Source: Pseudoselenomonas ruminis (lineage in GTDB: Bacteria > Bacillota > Negativicutes > Selenomonadales > Selenomonadaceae). From it: a stretch of DNA of 64,000 nucleotides. Under the pieces are notes generated by a model that was not told where the DNA came from, did not search any database, and saw only the letters and a list, made by a program, of their open reading frames with translations. Positions 42,251-50,086 of the stretch are shown here, piece after piece. Location of the stretch: contig NZ_VTOY01000001.1 in NCBI RefSeq assembly GCF_008271295.1, positions 124,001 through 188,000 on the forward strand, given 5' to 3'. Every line of letters begins with the position of its first letter. Position 1 is the first letter of the stretch. The position numbers were made by a program, and so were the translations under genes.

Positions 42251-43351
42251 ATGCAAAAGAAACAACAATCCATACTGCCAAGCTGCGTCCTATTTCTCAT
42301 AGTGGCGCTTATTTCTTACGCTCCCGTTGCAGGTGCCGCTCGTAAGCATAATATCAATTATCCTGCGTATATGCAGGGAATTGATTATGGCAATGGCCCG
42401 GTTTATGTCATCGGACATAAACCTCCTGACTCAGACAGCGTATGCACGGTGATTGCCTATGCGAACCTGAAAAGGGAATTAGGCATAAACGCTGAGGCCA
42501 GGCTTGCTTCACCGGTAAACGCGGAAACATCCTACGCCCTAAAATATTTTGGCATCAAGGAACCGCCGCTGCTGGATAATGCCGCCGGCAAAAATATCAT
42601 TCTCATCGATCATAACAGCTTTGCCCAGGCAGCTCCCGGCATGGAAAAGGCCAATATCCTGGAAGTCATCGACCATCACAATCTCATTGGCGATGTTAAA
42701 ACGGCAGCTCCCGCTTATTACCGTAATCTGCCCATAGGCTGCGCTTCCACCATTGTGTGGCTGGAATATCTCGAAGCCAATGTTCCCATTGAAAAGCCCA
42801 TGGCAGGAATGATGCTTTCCGCCATCCTGTCCGACACGGACAATTTGCAGAGTAACACCGCTACGGACCTGGACCGGCAGGCGGTAGCCGACCTCGTGGA
42901 AAAAGCAGAAATCAAAGACAGAACCGCCTATTTCCTGGCCATGGAAGAAGAATTTGCCGCTTATCGGAATATGTCGGACAAGGACATTTTCTATTCCGAT
43001 TACAAGGAATTTACCGTCAACGGCATTTCCTATGGCTGCGCCACGGTCGTCGCGCTGACGCCGGAAAAAAGGCAGGCTTTGGAGAAACGGCTGGGCGACT
43101 GGGGAGTGAAAAACTTTAACACGCAAAAAATGGATATGCTTTTCCTGAAAATCCACGATTTGGAAACCTATAGGGCGACCATATCCTGCTTTGGCGACGG
43201 TGCCATGGAGTGCGCCGCCAAAGCCTTTAACACGGTGGACGGAAACAAAATCCTCCTGAACAAAAATCTTTCCAGGAAAAAGGTAGTCCGTCTCCTTCAG
43301 CCGCAAATCGAAAAATGGGCGACAACGCAAAGGCAGAAGCAAGCGGCATAA
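42251..43351 (+). CDS. ppaC: Exported family II (DHH) inorganic pyrophosphatase homologue
   Basis: 366 residues. After a signal peptide (hydrophobic core LFLIVALISYAPVAGA) the protein follows manganese-dependent PPases: VIGHKPPDSDSVCT (metal-binding DxD motif), ILIDHNSF, the DHH motif EVIDHHNLIGD, ILSDTDNLQS, and the C-terminal DHHA2 signature LSRKKVVRLLQPQ (substrate-binding SRKKQ-like). All known metal ligands appear kept, so activity is plausible. Family II PPases normally act in the cytosol on PPi; a signal peptide is unusual. Possible roles are scavenging of phosphate from PPi or polyphosphate outside the membrane. GAGGAAA precedes the ATG at 7 bases. It lies between duplicated gene fragments. 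Confidence 0.8.
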   Translation: MQKKQQSILPSCVLFLIVALISYAPVAGAARKHNINYPAYMQGIDYGNGPVYVIGHKPPDSDSVCTVIAYANLKRELGINAEARLASPVNAETSYALKYFGIKEPPLLDNAAGKNIILIDHNSFAQAAPGMEKANILEVIDHHNLIGDVKTAAPAYYRNLPIGCASTIVWLEYLEANVPIEKPMAGMMLSAILSDTDNLQSNTATDLDRQAVADLVEKAEIKDRTAYFLAMEEEFAAYRNMSDKDIFYSDYKEFTVNGISYGCATVVALTPEKRQALEKRLGDWGVKNFNTQKMDMLFLKIHDLETYRATISCFGDGAMECAAKAFNTVDGNKILLNKNLSRKKVVRLLQPQIEKWATTQRQKQAA

Positions 43352-43371
43352 GCAAGACTTATCATTATACA

Positions 43372-43406
43372 ATGGCAATTTACCTTTCCCGTTCAGAAAC
43401 TGAGGT
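43372..43406 (+). pseudogene. Remnant of a VanX-like gene 3' end
   Basis: TTTACCTTTCCCGTTCAGAA then ACTGAGGTAA parallels the last codons of the dipeptidase gene (FTFPIQKLM and stop) at about 41,905-41,931 with a few substitutions. It directly precedes the collapsed hydrolase, so an ancestral dipeptidase-hydrolase order existed here too. Confidence 0.6.
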
Positions 43407-43411
43407 AAGGA

Positions 43412-43958
43412 GTGAGAAAGATTAACAGGAGTAAAAAAAATATTTTGCGCATTTGTATCATAACTCTGCTATTGCTGGCAGTTGCAGGTTATATTATCGG
43501 CAGTGGCTTTGTAGACTATGCCTTGCTGCGGGAAAGTCCGGAAGATCCTGCGTCTATACCGGAAGCGGCAGCGGCGATTGTGGAGCCAGGGCTCGATGCC
43601 CCAGCTAAGCCACAGGCCGAAAATGAGCAATGGACAATAACCTCTCAGGATGGCTTGAAACTTGTGGCAACTCATTTTTCGCCAAAGGAACCCAGCAGCC
43701 GTTGGGTAATCTTGGTGCATGATTTCGGATGCAGCTCCTCTGCGCAGTGTTCCAAATACCGAAGTGCCCATGCTGTTTATTCATGGCGATGCCGATAAAC
43801 TAGTGCCCTGTGAGATGATGGAGAAACTATATGCTGCCTCATCAGCCCCTGCTAAGGATAAACTCATCGTAGCAGGAGCAGGTCATGCTGATGCCAAAAA
43901 GACCGCTCCCCTGGAATATTACCAACGGGTATTTGCCTTTTTGGCAAAATACATGTAG
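43412..43958 (+). pseudogene. Collapsed paralogue of the membrane-anchored alpha/beta hydrolase
   Basis: The 5' part encodes the anchor and start of the fold (YIIGSGFVDYALLRESPED, IVEPGLDAPAKP, SRWVILVHD), as in the intact gene at 14.6 kb. It then jumps within one codon to ISDAAPLRSVPNTEVPMLFI and continues to the acid (HGDADKLVP) and histidine (GAGHADAKK). About 135 residues including the nucleophile serine elbow are missing, and the junction (GTGCATG|ATTTCGGA) shifts frame, so the 5' frame stops near 43,798 while the 3' frame resumes near 43,719. No active product is expected. Confidence 0.85.
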
Positions 43959-44017
43959 ACAGCAAAGAGCATAGCCATGCGTAGAATAGTCTGCACAATA
44001 GAAGGGGAGAAAATTAC

Positions 44018-45391
44018 ATGTATCCATACAATTTTTCATACATACGAAGGATAACTTGGGAAAAAAATGTTATCCTAGCGGCAGTCACAGCTTTGCTGGT
44101 TTTGCTTGGGGGTGGAAGCACCTCCTATGCATCGATTGCAATCCATGGTGATAGAGCCACGGCTGGTTATTGGACAGAAAGAAACCTTGATGGGGAGAAA
44201 CTGTGTCTGACGCGGGAGGAGATTATCGCCCTCAATCAGACGATGCGGGAAAAAATTACCAGCTTGACGGATCTGATGAACTATGCGCAGACGGTTGACG
44301 GCGCAACGCTAAAGGAGCTGATACTTGGCGCACAGCAGGATTTTCGTGGGGAAAGTGAGCCAGGCGAGCATTATGACAAAGGTGGCAGCCCAATCCGCCA
44401 GTATGATTACTACGTGGCACAGGGGAACTGCAATTTAGAGGCTGTTCCAGCAAGCTTCGATGTCCGCTACGGTGTAGTTACTATGCGGACCAATATGCGT
44501 CTCCTGCCGACCAGTAAATATTATTTTGATGATAAGTCCTTTCAGCATTATGACGATTTGCAGGGAACGGCTCTTGACCCTTGTGAACCGCTCTTGGTGC
44601 TGCATACGAGCAAGGACGGAGCCTTTGCTTTTGCCATCGGACGTTATTACAAGGGATGGGTAAGTCTTGGCGCCATTGGGTTTACGGACAGGGCAGTCTG
44701 GGAAAAATATGTGTCGCCGGAAAACTTTCTCGTAGTGACAGACCATAAGAAAAAAGTTCATGTGGGCGGTGCCTGGAATGTACTTTTCCAGATGGGCAGC
44801 ATCATTCCCTTGAAATCGTCTGTGCCTCAGGGCGGTTTCTATCAGGCGATTATTCCCGTGGAAATCAACGGTCACCTTTCGGAAGCAGTAGTTCCCGTCA
44901 AGGTAGACAGCACCGTAAATCTTGGCTATCTCCCCTGCACGCCCAACAATTTCGTGCGACAGTCCCTGAAATTCCTGGGGGATGTTTACGGTTGGGGCGG
45001 TATGGAGGAGAGTGTTGACTGCTCTTCCTTTGTGCAGGATATTTACCGTTCCATGGGGATCTTAATTCCCCGCGATGCGGATCAGCAGGAACTGGCCATG
45101 AATCACTCCGTATCACTAGCGGGGCTTGATACCGCTGCCCGCTATCAAAAAGCAGCGGAGGCACCTGTTGGCGCACTGTTCTTTAAGCCAGGTCATGTGA
45201 TGTTCTATCTGGGCAAAGATGCCAAAGGCAATTTTTTGGTGATTCACTCTGCCAGCAGCTATTTCACCTTCGCTGGCAATAAGAGCAAAAAACACTACAT
45301 CCGGCGGGTCCTGGTTTCTGACCTCAACTTCCAAAATGGCAAAGCCGTCCGGACCATTGACGGCATGACTTCGATTGGAAGTTGTTTCTAA
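44018..45391 (+). CDS. Exported SH3-type NlpC/P60 peptidoglycan endopeptidase
   Basis: 457 residues with an N-terminal signal/anchor (VILAAVTALLVLLGGG, then TSYASIA). The middle part (~150-300) contains SH3-like wall-binding segments (GVVTMRTNMRLLPTSKYYF, GRYYKGWVSLGAIGF). The C-terminal third is an NlpC/P60 domain: catalytic cysteine in YGWGGMEESVDCSSFVQDIYRSMG written here in part as VDCSSFVQD, histidine in PGHVMFYLG, third polar residue in FLVIHSAS. Such enzymes cut D-gamma-glutamyl-diaminopimelate bonds. With the L,D-transpeptidase, VanX-like and M15 genes it makes this region rich in wall enzymes. Confidence 0.87.
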   Translation: MYPYNFSYIRRITWEKNVILAAVTALLVLLGGGSTSYASIAIHGDRATAGYWTERNLDGEKLCLTREEIIALNQTMREKITSLTDLMNYAQTVDGATLKELILGAQQDFRGESEPGEHYDKGGSPIRQYDYYVAQGNCNLEAVPASFDVRYGVVTMRTNMRLLPTSKYYFDDKSFQHYDDLQGTALDPCEPLLVLHTSKDGAFAFAIGRYYKGWVSLGAIGFTDRAVWEKYVSPENFLVVTDHKKKVHVGGAWNVLFQMGSIIPLKSSVPQGGFYQAIIPVEINGHLSEAVVPVKVDSTVNLGYLPCTPNNFVRQSLKFLGDVYGWGGMEESVDCSSFVQDIYRSMGILIPRDADQQELAMNHSVSLAGLDTAARYQKAAEAPVGALFFKPGHVMFYLGKDAKGNFLVIHSASSYFTFAGNKSKKHYIRRVLVSDLNFQNGKAVRTIDGMTSIGSCF

Positions 45392-45457
45392 ATTGTTTGG
45401 AATGAGGGAACTATGATAGGTTCCTGTCATTTGAATTATGTTGAGGGGGGACGATAA

Positions 45458-46699
45458 ATGTCCGTAACGAATAGGCTGGCACGAGTCAATCCGGTTTATT
45501 TTACCGCCAAGACAGCAGTGAGCCTGATGGCACAGGCGGGCATACCAGATGCGGATAAGATTGTTCGTGCCTTAGCTTTGGAAAACAATGCACCACTGCA
45601 AAATATGCCGGATGCTGAAACCATCCTGGGCAATGCAATCGTAGTTGAGGCCAAGTATCGCACCATGTGCCGCTTGATTGAGGGGGCAGGGGGGAAGACC
45701 TTAGTGGATTTGCCATGCGGTTATACGCCAAAGGCGATTCACATGACGGAACATGGCAGGACATTTGTTGGGCTGGACCTTCCTATTGTTGTCCAGGAAG
45801 TTGAACCGATTATCCGCAAGCTGGTTGGACAATCAGAAAATATTTCCTTCCATGGAGTAGACGCCACTAACTTCAACTCATTGCAAACAGCTTTGCGTGA
45901 TGTTGGCGGGCCTTTATGTATCACAACTGAGGGCATGATGATGTATTTCAGTGATGACGAGGCTGAGACTGTCGTCGTCAATATCCAACGCCTGCTGAGA
46001 GAACATGGCGGCTGCTGGATCACTCCGGATCCTGAATTTGCGTTGCAGTTTAGCGGTACCTTTCAGGCTGTCTTTGGCGAAGAATCTCTGGCTAAGCTCA
46101 TGGCGACAAAGAATACGGCTCAAGGGCAGTCAGCCGTGGCTGCTTTAGGAAATTCTTTTATCATAGAGCCGTCAGACATACCTGCTTCGCAGGCAAGAGC
46201 TGAATCACTTTTAGCAAGGTACGGCCTCAAAGCTGAAAAGGTTAATCTTGGGGGAAATATGCCGGAATTAAGCGTTTATAAGCAGCTTACGACAGAACAG
46301 ATTGTGCGCTTTAAGGAAGCGATGCGTCAGTGCCATTATTGGCACATTACCATTGATGAGACAAAGAGATTACGAGATACGGAGAGGTTTATGGAAGAGA
46401 GTCCTTTTGCGCTGGAATACGCTGCGAAAAAGGGAATACTTCACCTATCGCTGTGTGGCCGGCTTGACACTATCTCAGCACCGCAACTGCTGTTGGTGTG
46501 GGAGAAGGTCAATAATGGCGGAAGTATTGCAGGGGTTATAATAGACTGTACCCAATTGCAGTATATATCATCGGCAGGAATTCGCTTACTGCGTGCTATG
46601 CAGGAAAGCTGCAGCTGTCGCATCGATTTTTCCGGAGCAAATGCAAAAGTAAAAGAAATCCTGCAGCAGAACGGATTTTGGATGATGGATGAGACCTGA
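45458..46699 (+). CDS. Fusion of a leucine carboxyl methyltransferase-like domain and a STAS domain
   Basis: 413 residues. Residues ~1-280 resemble the PPM/LCMT branch of SAM methyltransferases: VEAKYRTM, LVDLPCGYTPKAI as the SAM loop, FVGLDLP, TTEGMMMYFSDDEAE (typical of the LCM family). Residues ~320-413 form a STAS domain of the SpoIIAA/RsbV type: HLSLCGRLDTISAPQLL, then IDCTQLQYISSAGIRLLRAM with candidate phosphoserines Ser371/Ser372. The fusion suggests a methyltransferase switched by a partner-switching kinase, or a STAS antagonist with an enzymatic sensor. A separate STAS/RsbW/PP2C set lies 1-5 kb downstream. A GGGGGG ribosome site precedes the ATG. A deleted copy of its start lies at 42.1 kb. 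Confidence 0.8.
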   Translation: MSVTNRLARVNPVYFTAKTAVSLMAQAGIPDADKIVRALALENNAPLQNMPDAETILGNAIVVEAKYRTMCRLIEGAGGKTLVDLPCGYTPKAIHMTEHGRTFVGLDLPIVVQEVEPIIRKLVGQSENISFHGVDATNFNSLQTALRDVGGPLCITTEGMMMYFSDDEAETVVVNIQRLLREHGGCWITPDPEFALQFSGTFQAVFGEESLAKLMATKNTAQGQSAVAALGNSFIIEPSDIPASQARAESLLARYGLKAEKVNLGGNMPELSVYKQLTTEQIVRFKEAMRQCHYWHITIDETKRLRDTERFMEESPFALEYAAKKGILHLSLCGRLDTISAPQLLLVWEKVNNGGSIAGVIIDCTQLQYISSAGIRLLRAMQESCSCRIDFSGANAKVKEILQQNGFWMMDET

Positions 46700-46722
46700 A
46701 TGGTGGAAAGGTGGAAACAGAT

Positions 46723-47517
46723 ATGCTGAAAAAAGTTGCGCTAGCTAATCGATTGTGCCTGCTATTGCTGGCGATATTGATGCTGGTGGGGGTAAATGCA
46801 GAGGCTGGTCATTTGGAGGACATTGCTGCCAGAGGAATGATTCGGATTGGTACCACTGGGGATTACATACCCATGTCATACTTGAATCCGCAAACGGGAA
46901 AATATGAAGGAATCGATGCGGAGCTGTCACAGCTTATTGCTGACTCCCTGGGAGTAAAAATCCAGTATGTACCGACAACTTGGCCAACCCTTGCCGCCGA
47001 TACACAGGCAGGGAAATTCGATATTGCTCTCTGCGGCATTTCCCGTAATTTTAATCGGGCAAGAACCATGGCTATGTCGGATGCTTATGGGGAAGGAATT
47101 TTTGGCAAGACCATCCTCTGTCGTGCTAAGGACGCAAAGCGATTTAAAAGCCTGGCAGATATTGATAGGCCGGAAGTTCGGGTGATGATTAACCCGGGCG
47201 GGACAAATGAGAAGTTTGCCCATGCGAATTTCAAACAAGCACAGCTTATCGTCTATAATGACAATGCAGACATCCCCCGTCAAATTGCAACGGGCAAGGC
47301 AGATATCATGATTACGGAAACTGTGGAGGCTGCACACTATGTACGCATGGATAAGCGGCTGGCTGCTCCGCTTAAGGACAAACCATTTACGCGTCATTCC
47401 TGTGGTATTCTGATGGCAAAAGGCGATCAGGAATGGTTGAATTACATCAATTTCGTACTGGCAGAGCTGAAGATGGACGGTACCATGGAGAGGCTGGAGA
47501 AAAAATATCTGAAATAA
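46723..47517 (+). CDS. pheC: Periplasmic cyclohexadienyl (arogenate/prephenate) dehydratase-like protein
   Basis: About 264 residues with a signal peptide (LCLLLLAILMLVGVNAEA) and a family 3 solute-binding fold. It matches exported cyclohexadienyl dehydratase closely: IRIGTTGDYIPMSYL, PTTWPTLAADTQAGKFDIALCGIS, and the diagnostic NPGGTNEKFA with the catalytic glutamate at Glu163, followed by ADIMITETVEA. PheC removes water and CO2 from prephenate or arogenate in the periplasm to give phenylpyruvate or phenylalanine. An amino-acid-binding sensor role is the alternative, given the signalling genes around it. The ATG is chosen because AAAGGTGG lies 8 bases before it. Confidence 0.72.
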   Translation: MLKKVALANRLCLLLLAILMLVGVNAEAGHLEDIAARGMIRIGTTGDYIPMSYLNPQTGKYEGIDAELSQLIADSLGVKIQYVPTTWPTLAADTQAGKFDIALCGISRNFNRARTMAMSDAYGEGIFGKTILCRAKDAKRFKSLADIDRPEVRVMINPGGTNEKFAHANFKQAQLIVYNDNADIPRQIATGKADIMITETVEAAHYVRMDKRLAAPLKDKPFTRHSCGILMAKGDQEWLNYINFVLAELKMDGTMERLEKKYLK

Positions 47518-47518
47518 G

Positions 47519-47561
47519 GAGCGCAAAAAAGACCGTCATAGTGGCGGCCTTTTTTGCGCTC
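47519..47561 (+). terminator. Long terminator hairpin after the pheC-like gene
   Basis: GAGCGCAAAAAAG pairs with CTTTTTTGCGCTC, with an inner CCG/CGG. A/T runs in both arms make it potentially bidirectional. It separates the methyltransferase-STAS/pheC pair from the four-gene partner-switching operon. Confidence 0.8.
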
Positions 47562-47657
47562 AGTTTGTCGTTGTCACTGATGGAGATGAAAAGAAGGAAT
47601 TTTATGATATTTTATAGAAGTTATGAAAAATAGTTAAAGATTAGGAGGCTGGGTATC

Positions 47658-47990
47658 ATGGCAAGCGAGATTGTACAAAAGGAAATAAAATTGGATAGTG
47701 GTTGGCTCTCATGGAGTGTGGAGGGGCGCATTGACATTACCTCTGCTGATTCAGTTTTTCAAAGCGGGGAGGCAATTGTAGGGCGTGAGGAAAAAATTGT
47801 CATGGATATGAGTGGCGTGGCTTATATTTCCAGTGCTGGGCTCCGAGTTCTTTTGCGCCTCTTGAAGAAGGCTCAGAAGGAAGGCAAGGAGTTCACGGTG
47901 GCAGGAGCTGCCGGCATGGTGAAGAAGGTTCTGATAGACAGCAGTATGGATACGCTTTTGAACATGCGTGAATCCTTGGATGATTTTTGA
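47658..47990 (+). CDS. STAS-domain anti-sigma factor antagonist (RsbV/SpoIIAA-like)
   Basis: 110 residues, a single STAS domain and the usual antagonist size. WSVEGRIDITSADSV forms the N-terminal strands; MDMSGVAYISSAGLRVLLRLL carries the phosphorylation loop with Ser58/Ser59. In the known systems the RsbW-type kinase phosphorylates this serine and the PP2C phosphatase removes it; the unphosphorylated form captures the kinase. The next gene encodes such a kinase. AGGAGG precedes the ATG at 10 bases. Confidence 0.88.
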   Translation: MASEIVQKEIKLDSGWLSWSVEGRIDITSADSVFQSGEAIVGREEKIVMDMSGVAYISSAGLRVLLRLLKKAQKEGKEFTVAGAAGMVKKVLIDSSMDTLLNMRESLDDF

Positions 47991-48010
47991 TGCCAGCTGG
48001 GGGTGAAGGA

Positions 48011-48439
48011 ATGAAAGACTTGTCAGCGTGGCAGAAATATCCTGCCATCAGGGAAATGTATGACATCATGAGGGATGATATTATAGCAAACGCGCAGGCA
48101 GCAGGACTTTCTGAAATGAGGGAAATACAACTGGAGCTCGGGATAGAAGAAATGCTAATAAATATCATAAGCTATGCTTACGATGATTCTGGGGATGTTT
48201 GGATTAGGGCGCGAAAGGAAGATTTCTTTTTCCGGTTGGATTTTGCCGACCATGGACGACCCTTTAACCCATTGTCTGAAGAAAGGTGTCTCCCGGAAGG
48301 TTTATCTGCTGAAGACAGGGAAGAAGGAGGCCTTGGTATTCAGCTTGTACGTAAAAATTTTGATAGGATGGAATATGTATATGATGATTTTCAAGGGGCA
48401 AAGGCCAATATTCTTTCCCTTTGGCTGAAAATGGTTTAG
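48011..48439 (+). CDS. RsbW-like serine kinase/anti-sigma factor (HATPase)
   Basis: About 142 residues with a GHKL ATPase fold: N box ELGIEEMLINIISYAY (Glu and Asn for Mg-ATP), G1 box FADHGRPFNPL, and G2 box GGLGIQLVRKNFDRMEY. These match RsbW/SpoIIAB kinases. It should phosphorylate the upstream STAS protein and hold an unknown target. An in-frame ATG overlapping the STAS stop (47,990) is possible, but this ATG follows a GGGGG site at 7 bases. It is closely followed by the transporter fusion. Confidence 0.85.
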   Translation: MKDLSAWQKYPAIREMYDIMRDDIIANAQAAGLSEMREIQLELGIEEMLINIISYAYDDSGDVWIRARKEDFFFRLDFADHGRPFNPLSEERCLPEGLSAEDREEGGLGIQLVRKNFDRMEYVYDDFQGAKANILSLWLKMV

Positions 48440-48475
48440 GGGACAGAGTATTGGATGGATAAAGGTGGTGGGGAA

Positions 48476-50062
48476 ATGTTAGCTGGTAAACGGATGCAGT
48501 TTAGCAATGAAGACCTTGAGAAAACCATAGAAGAGGTGCGTGCTGTTTTTGAAAGTTCAGCGGTGTCACAGGATGACTGTATAAAAATCTGCCTATTGCT
48601 AGAAGAAGCCTTACTGCGCTGCCGGCAGCATTTCGGCAGGGCGCATACATACAGCCTGAAAATCCAAAAGTGGTTTGGGGTGCCTAAAGTCATCATACGC
48701 ATCAAAGGGGAACCCTTTGACCCGCTCTATACTGATGATGACGATGAGGAGATTTTGTCTTCCGAAATCTTAAAAGGGCTGATGAGTTACGAACATGCGG
48801 AAACGGTTTATACGTATCGGAATGGCTGCAATGAAATCAGTACCTATGTCAGGAAAGAGCGCAAGCCGATAAAAATTCCTGGGGGAGCTATTACCATAGC
48901 GGCGCTTTTGGCAGTTTTATGTGCTGCTATCCATGCGGCCTTGCCAGCAGCATGGCAGGCGGCCGTCCTAGAGGATGCCGCTGAGCCGCTATTGAAGACC
49001 TTGATGGGACTTATTGTTGCGGTCACCGGTCCGTTCGTTTTTATCTCCATCGTGGATGGCATTTGTCTTATGGAAGATGTAGCCACCTTCAGCAATGTCG
49101 GGATTCGGGTTATACGCCGCTTTTTTGCTGTCATGTTGCTGATGTCCCTGTTTGCGGCTGCTGTATGCCAGCTGTTTTTTCCTGTCCTTGCCTGGCAAGG
49201 GGAAAGCAACCTGGCGCCGGCGGAGCTGATTCGGCTGTTTCTGGGAATTCTGCCGCGTAATTTGCTTGCACCCTTTGTCGAAGGCAATATCTTGCAGATC
49301 GTTTGTATTGCCATATTGACAGGAATCAGCATCCTGACTTTGACCAATGTGATTCCCCACTTGAAAACTATCATCAGTGAATTGAATAAACTCATTTTTA
49401 AAATGATGGATATCGTTTCAAAGGTTATATATGTGGCCATTTTTCTGAACGTGTTCAAGGTGATTGCTGGCAGCAGCATGGAAACGATTTTTGCCGTGTG
49501 GCGGATCATTGCTGCTAATTATGTATTCTGTATTGGTTTTGGGCTGCTCATGTTCCTGCATGTTGCCTATAAATACAAGCTGGATATGGCGGATTTTATG
49601 CGGAAAGGTGCGCGCGTGTTTCTGATATCTTTTTCCACGGCCAGCAATACAGCGGCCATGTCGGCCAATGTGGTTTTTGCCAAAAAAGATTTGCAAATCG
49701 AAGGGAAGTTTTGCGATTTTTGGCTGCCGCTTTCCCATGCGATGTTTTCGCCTTCGGCAGCAGCGGCACTGGTGGCTGGGGTGTTTTATACGGCTTACAA
49801 TGCGCAGCTGGAGTTATCCTTGTTCTCGCTGATTATAACCATTATCCTGGCCTTGCAGCTGAGTATTGCTACTCCACCGGTGCCAGGCGGCATCATGGCC
49901 ATATATGCCATCATCTTCAATCAGCTGGCCTTGCCACTAGATTACATTGGCATGTTGATGGTTTCGGCCGTTTTTGTGGTAAATATATCCTCGGTCATGT
50001 CAATGTTGATTCGGGATTGCGAACTGGTAGATATTGCTGGGGAGATTGGAAAAAGAGGGTGA
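48476..50062 (+). CDS. SDF-family transporter fused to a degenerate RsbW-like domain
   Basis: About 528 residues. The first ~115 resemble an RsbW-type HATPase: ICLLLEEALLRCRQHFG in place of the N box (Asn replaced), VIIRIKGEPFDPL in place of DxGxPFDP (Asp lost), and no GLGL glycine box, so ATP binding is doubtful. From ~130 the protein is a polytopic dicarboxylate/amino acid:cation symporter: SFSTASNTAAMSANVVFA corresponds to the serine-rich hairpin and ATPPVPGGIMAIYAIIF to the C-terminal signature. The fused domain probably docks onto the STAS or kinase protein and ties transport to the switch; this is inference. It lies between the RsbW-like and PP2C genes. The ATG follows AAAGGTGG by 7 bases. 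Confidence 0.8.
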   Translation: MLAGKRMQFSNEDLEKTIEEVRAVFESSAVSQDDCIKICLLLEEALLRCRQHFGRAHTYSLKIQKWFGVPKVIIRIKGEPFDPLYTDDDDEEILSSEILKGLMSYEHAETVYTYRNGCNEISTYVRKERKPIKIPGGAITIAALLAVLCAAIHAALPAAWQAAVLEDAAEPLLKTLMGLIVAVTGPFVFISIVDGICLMEDVATFSNVGIRVIRRFFAVMLLMSLFAAAVCQLFFPVLAWQGESNLAPAELIRLFLGILPRNLLAPFVEGNILQIVCIAILTGISILTLTNVIPHLKTIISELNKLIFKMMDIVSKVIYVAIFLNVFKVIAGSSMETIFAVWRIIAANYVFCIGFGLLMFLHVAYKYKLDMADFMRKGARVFLISFSTASNTAAMSANVVFAKKDLQIEGKFCDFWLPLSHAMFSPSAAAALVAGVFYTAYNAQLELSLFSLIITIILALQLSIATPPVPGGIMAIYAIIFNQLALPLDYIGMLMVSAVFVVNISSVMSMLIRDCELVDIAGEIGKRG

Positions 50063-50086
50063 ATCGGTAAAGGAGCAGTTAGGTAA

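Noticed and set aside
41932..43411. Insertion sequence causing the gene fragments
   Set aside because: No transposase, terminal inverted repeats or target duplication was seen; fragments match neighbouring genes instead.
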